Shown piece after piece: positions 42,605-42,630 of a stretch of 42,630 nucleotides of DNA. This stretch comes from Mesorhizobium sp. (GTDB lineage: Bacteria > Pseudomonadota > Alphaproteobacteria > Rhizobiales > Rhizobiaceae). The stretch lies in contig SAQE01000055.1 of assembly GCA_004020545.1 (NCBI GenBank), positions 1-42,630 of the forward strand, read 5' to 3'. The notes beneath the pieces are model-generated. The model was not told the origin of the DNA and ran no database searches. It saw only the letters and a list, made by a program, of their open reading frames with translations. The position numbers and the translations under genes are program-made. Position 1 is the stretch's first letter. Every line of letters begins with the position of its first letter.

Positions 42605-42630
42605 GGGGGTCCTTGGGTTGAGAGTTAGTA

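Noticed and set aside
1-42630. Prophage, integrative element or defence island
   Set aside because: No integrase, tRNA boundary, phage structural or restriction genes; the only mobile gene is the single IS transposase.

Overview
The window looks like chromosomal DNA of an alphaproteobacterium of the order Rhizobiales, most likely Mesorhizobium or a close relative. This is inferred from high GC, the protein families (DUF1127, DUF6456, EcfG-type promoters, Omp25-like porin) and several families of palindromic intergenic repeats built on 'ctcccc...ggggag' arms. No rRNA, tRNA or CRISPR array was seen.

Layout. (1) 1-5.2 kb: a TetR regulator with a perfect 20-bp palindrome at its start, divergent from a three-gene molybdenum hydroxylase operon (2Fe-2S, FAD/4Fe-4S and molybdopterin subunits joined by ATGA overlaps), like E. 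coli PaoABC but without a visible Tat signal. (2) 5.2-13 kb: an Omp25-like barrel protein, a divergent LuxR/AraC regulator pair, and a 1459-residue type V autotransporter with about 15 repeats of ~50 residues, part of which was recently duplicated (444-bp period). (3) 13-18.4 kb: a secreted hypothetical, a divergent quinone-reductase-like MDR/LysR pair, a slipin/NfeD membrane-protease pair, and a DUF1127 protein. (4) 18.8-24.3 kb: an OsmC / flavin monooxygenase-like / geranylgeranyl-reductase-like / MaoC operon, convergent with a regulator that fuses a SARP-type activator to an alpha/beta hydrolase. (5) 24.4-29.2 kb: a divergent HxlR/berberine-bridge-type oxidoreductase module that looks horizontally acquired, then a divergent DHA2 MFS exporter/LysR pair. 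(6) 29.2-34.2 kb: many small genes. These include a 40-residue single-helix membrane protein and two tandem ~30-residue peptides with near-identical leaders (MKK-Y-KP-L-KR--LSAVTAA) that look like RiPP precursors. The peptides lie downstream of an unrecognised 310-residue protein on the same strand, and no modification enzymes are in sight. (7) 34.3-42.6 kb: an OafA-type acyltransferase with an SGNH domain, a cupin, three paralogous secreted Tyr/His/Arg-rich small proteins each behind a GGAAC-N17-CGTT promoter, a DUF763 protein, a complete IS481-type element inserted in an intergenic repeat with a CCGG duplication, and a DUF6456-like protein.

Most interesting: the orphan twin peptide locus (30948-32219) and the three-copy, general-stress-promoter-driven secreted protein family (37132-38794). 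The autotransporter duplication and the SARP-hydrolase/OsmC neighbourhood come next.
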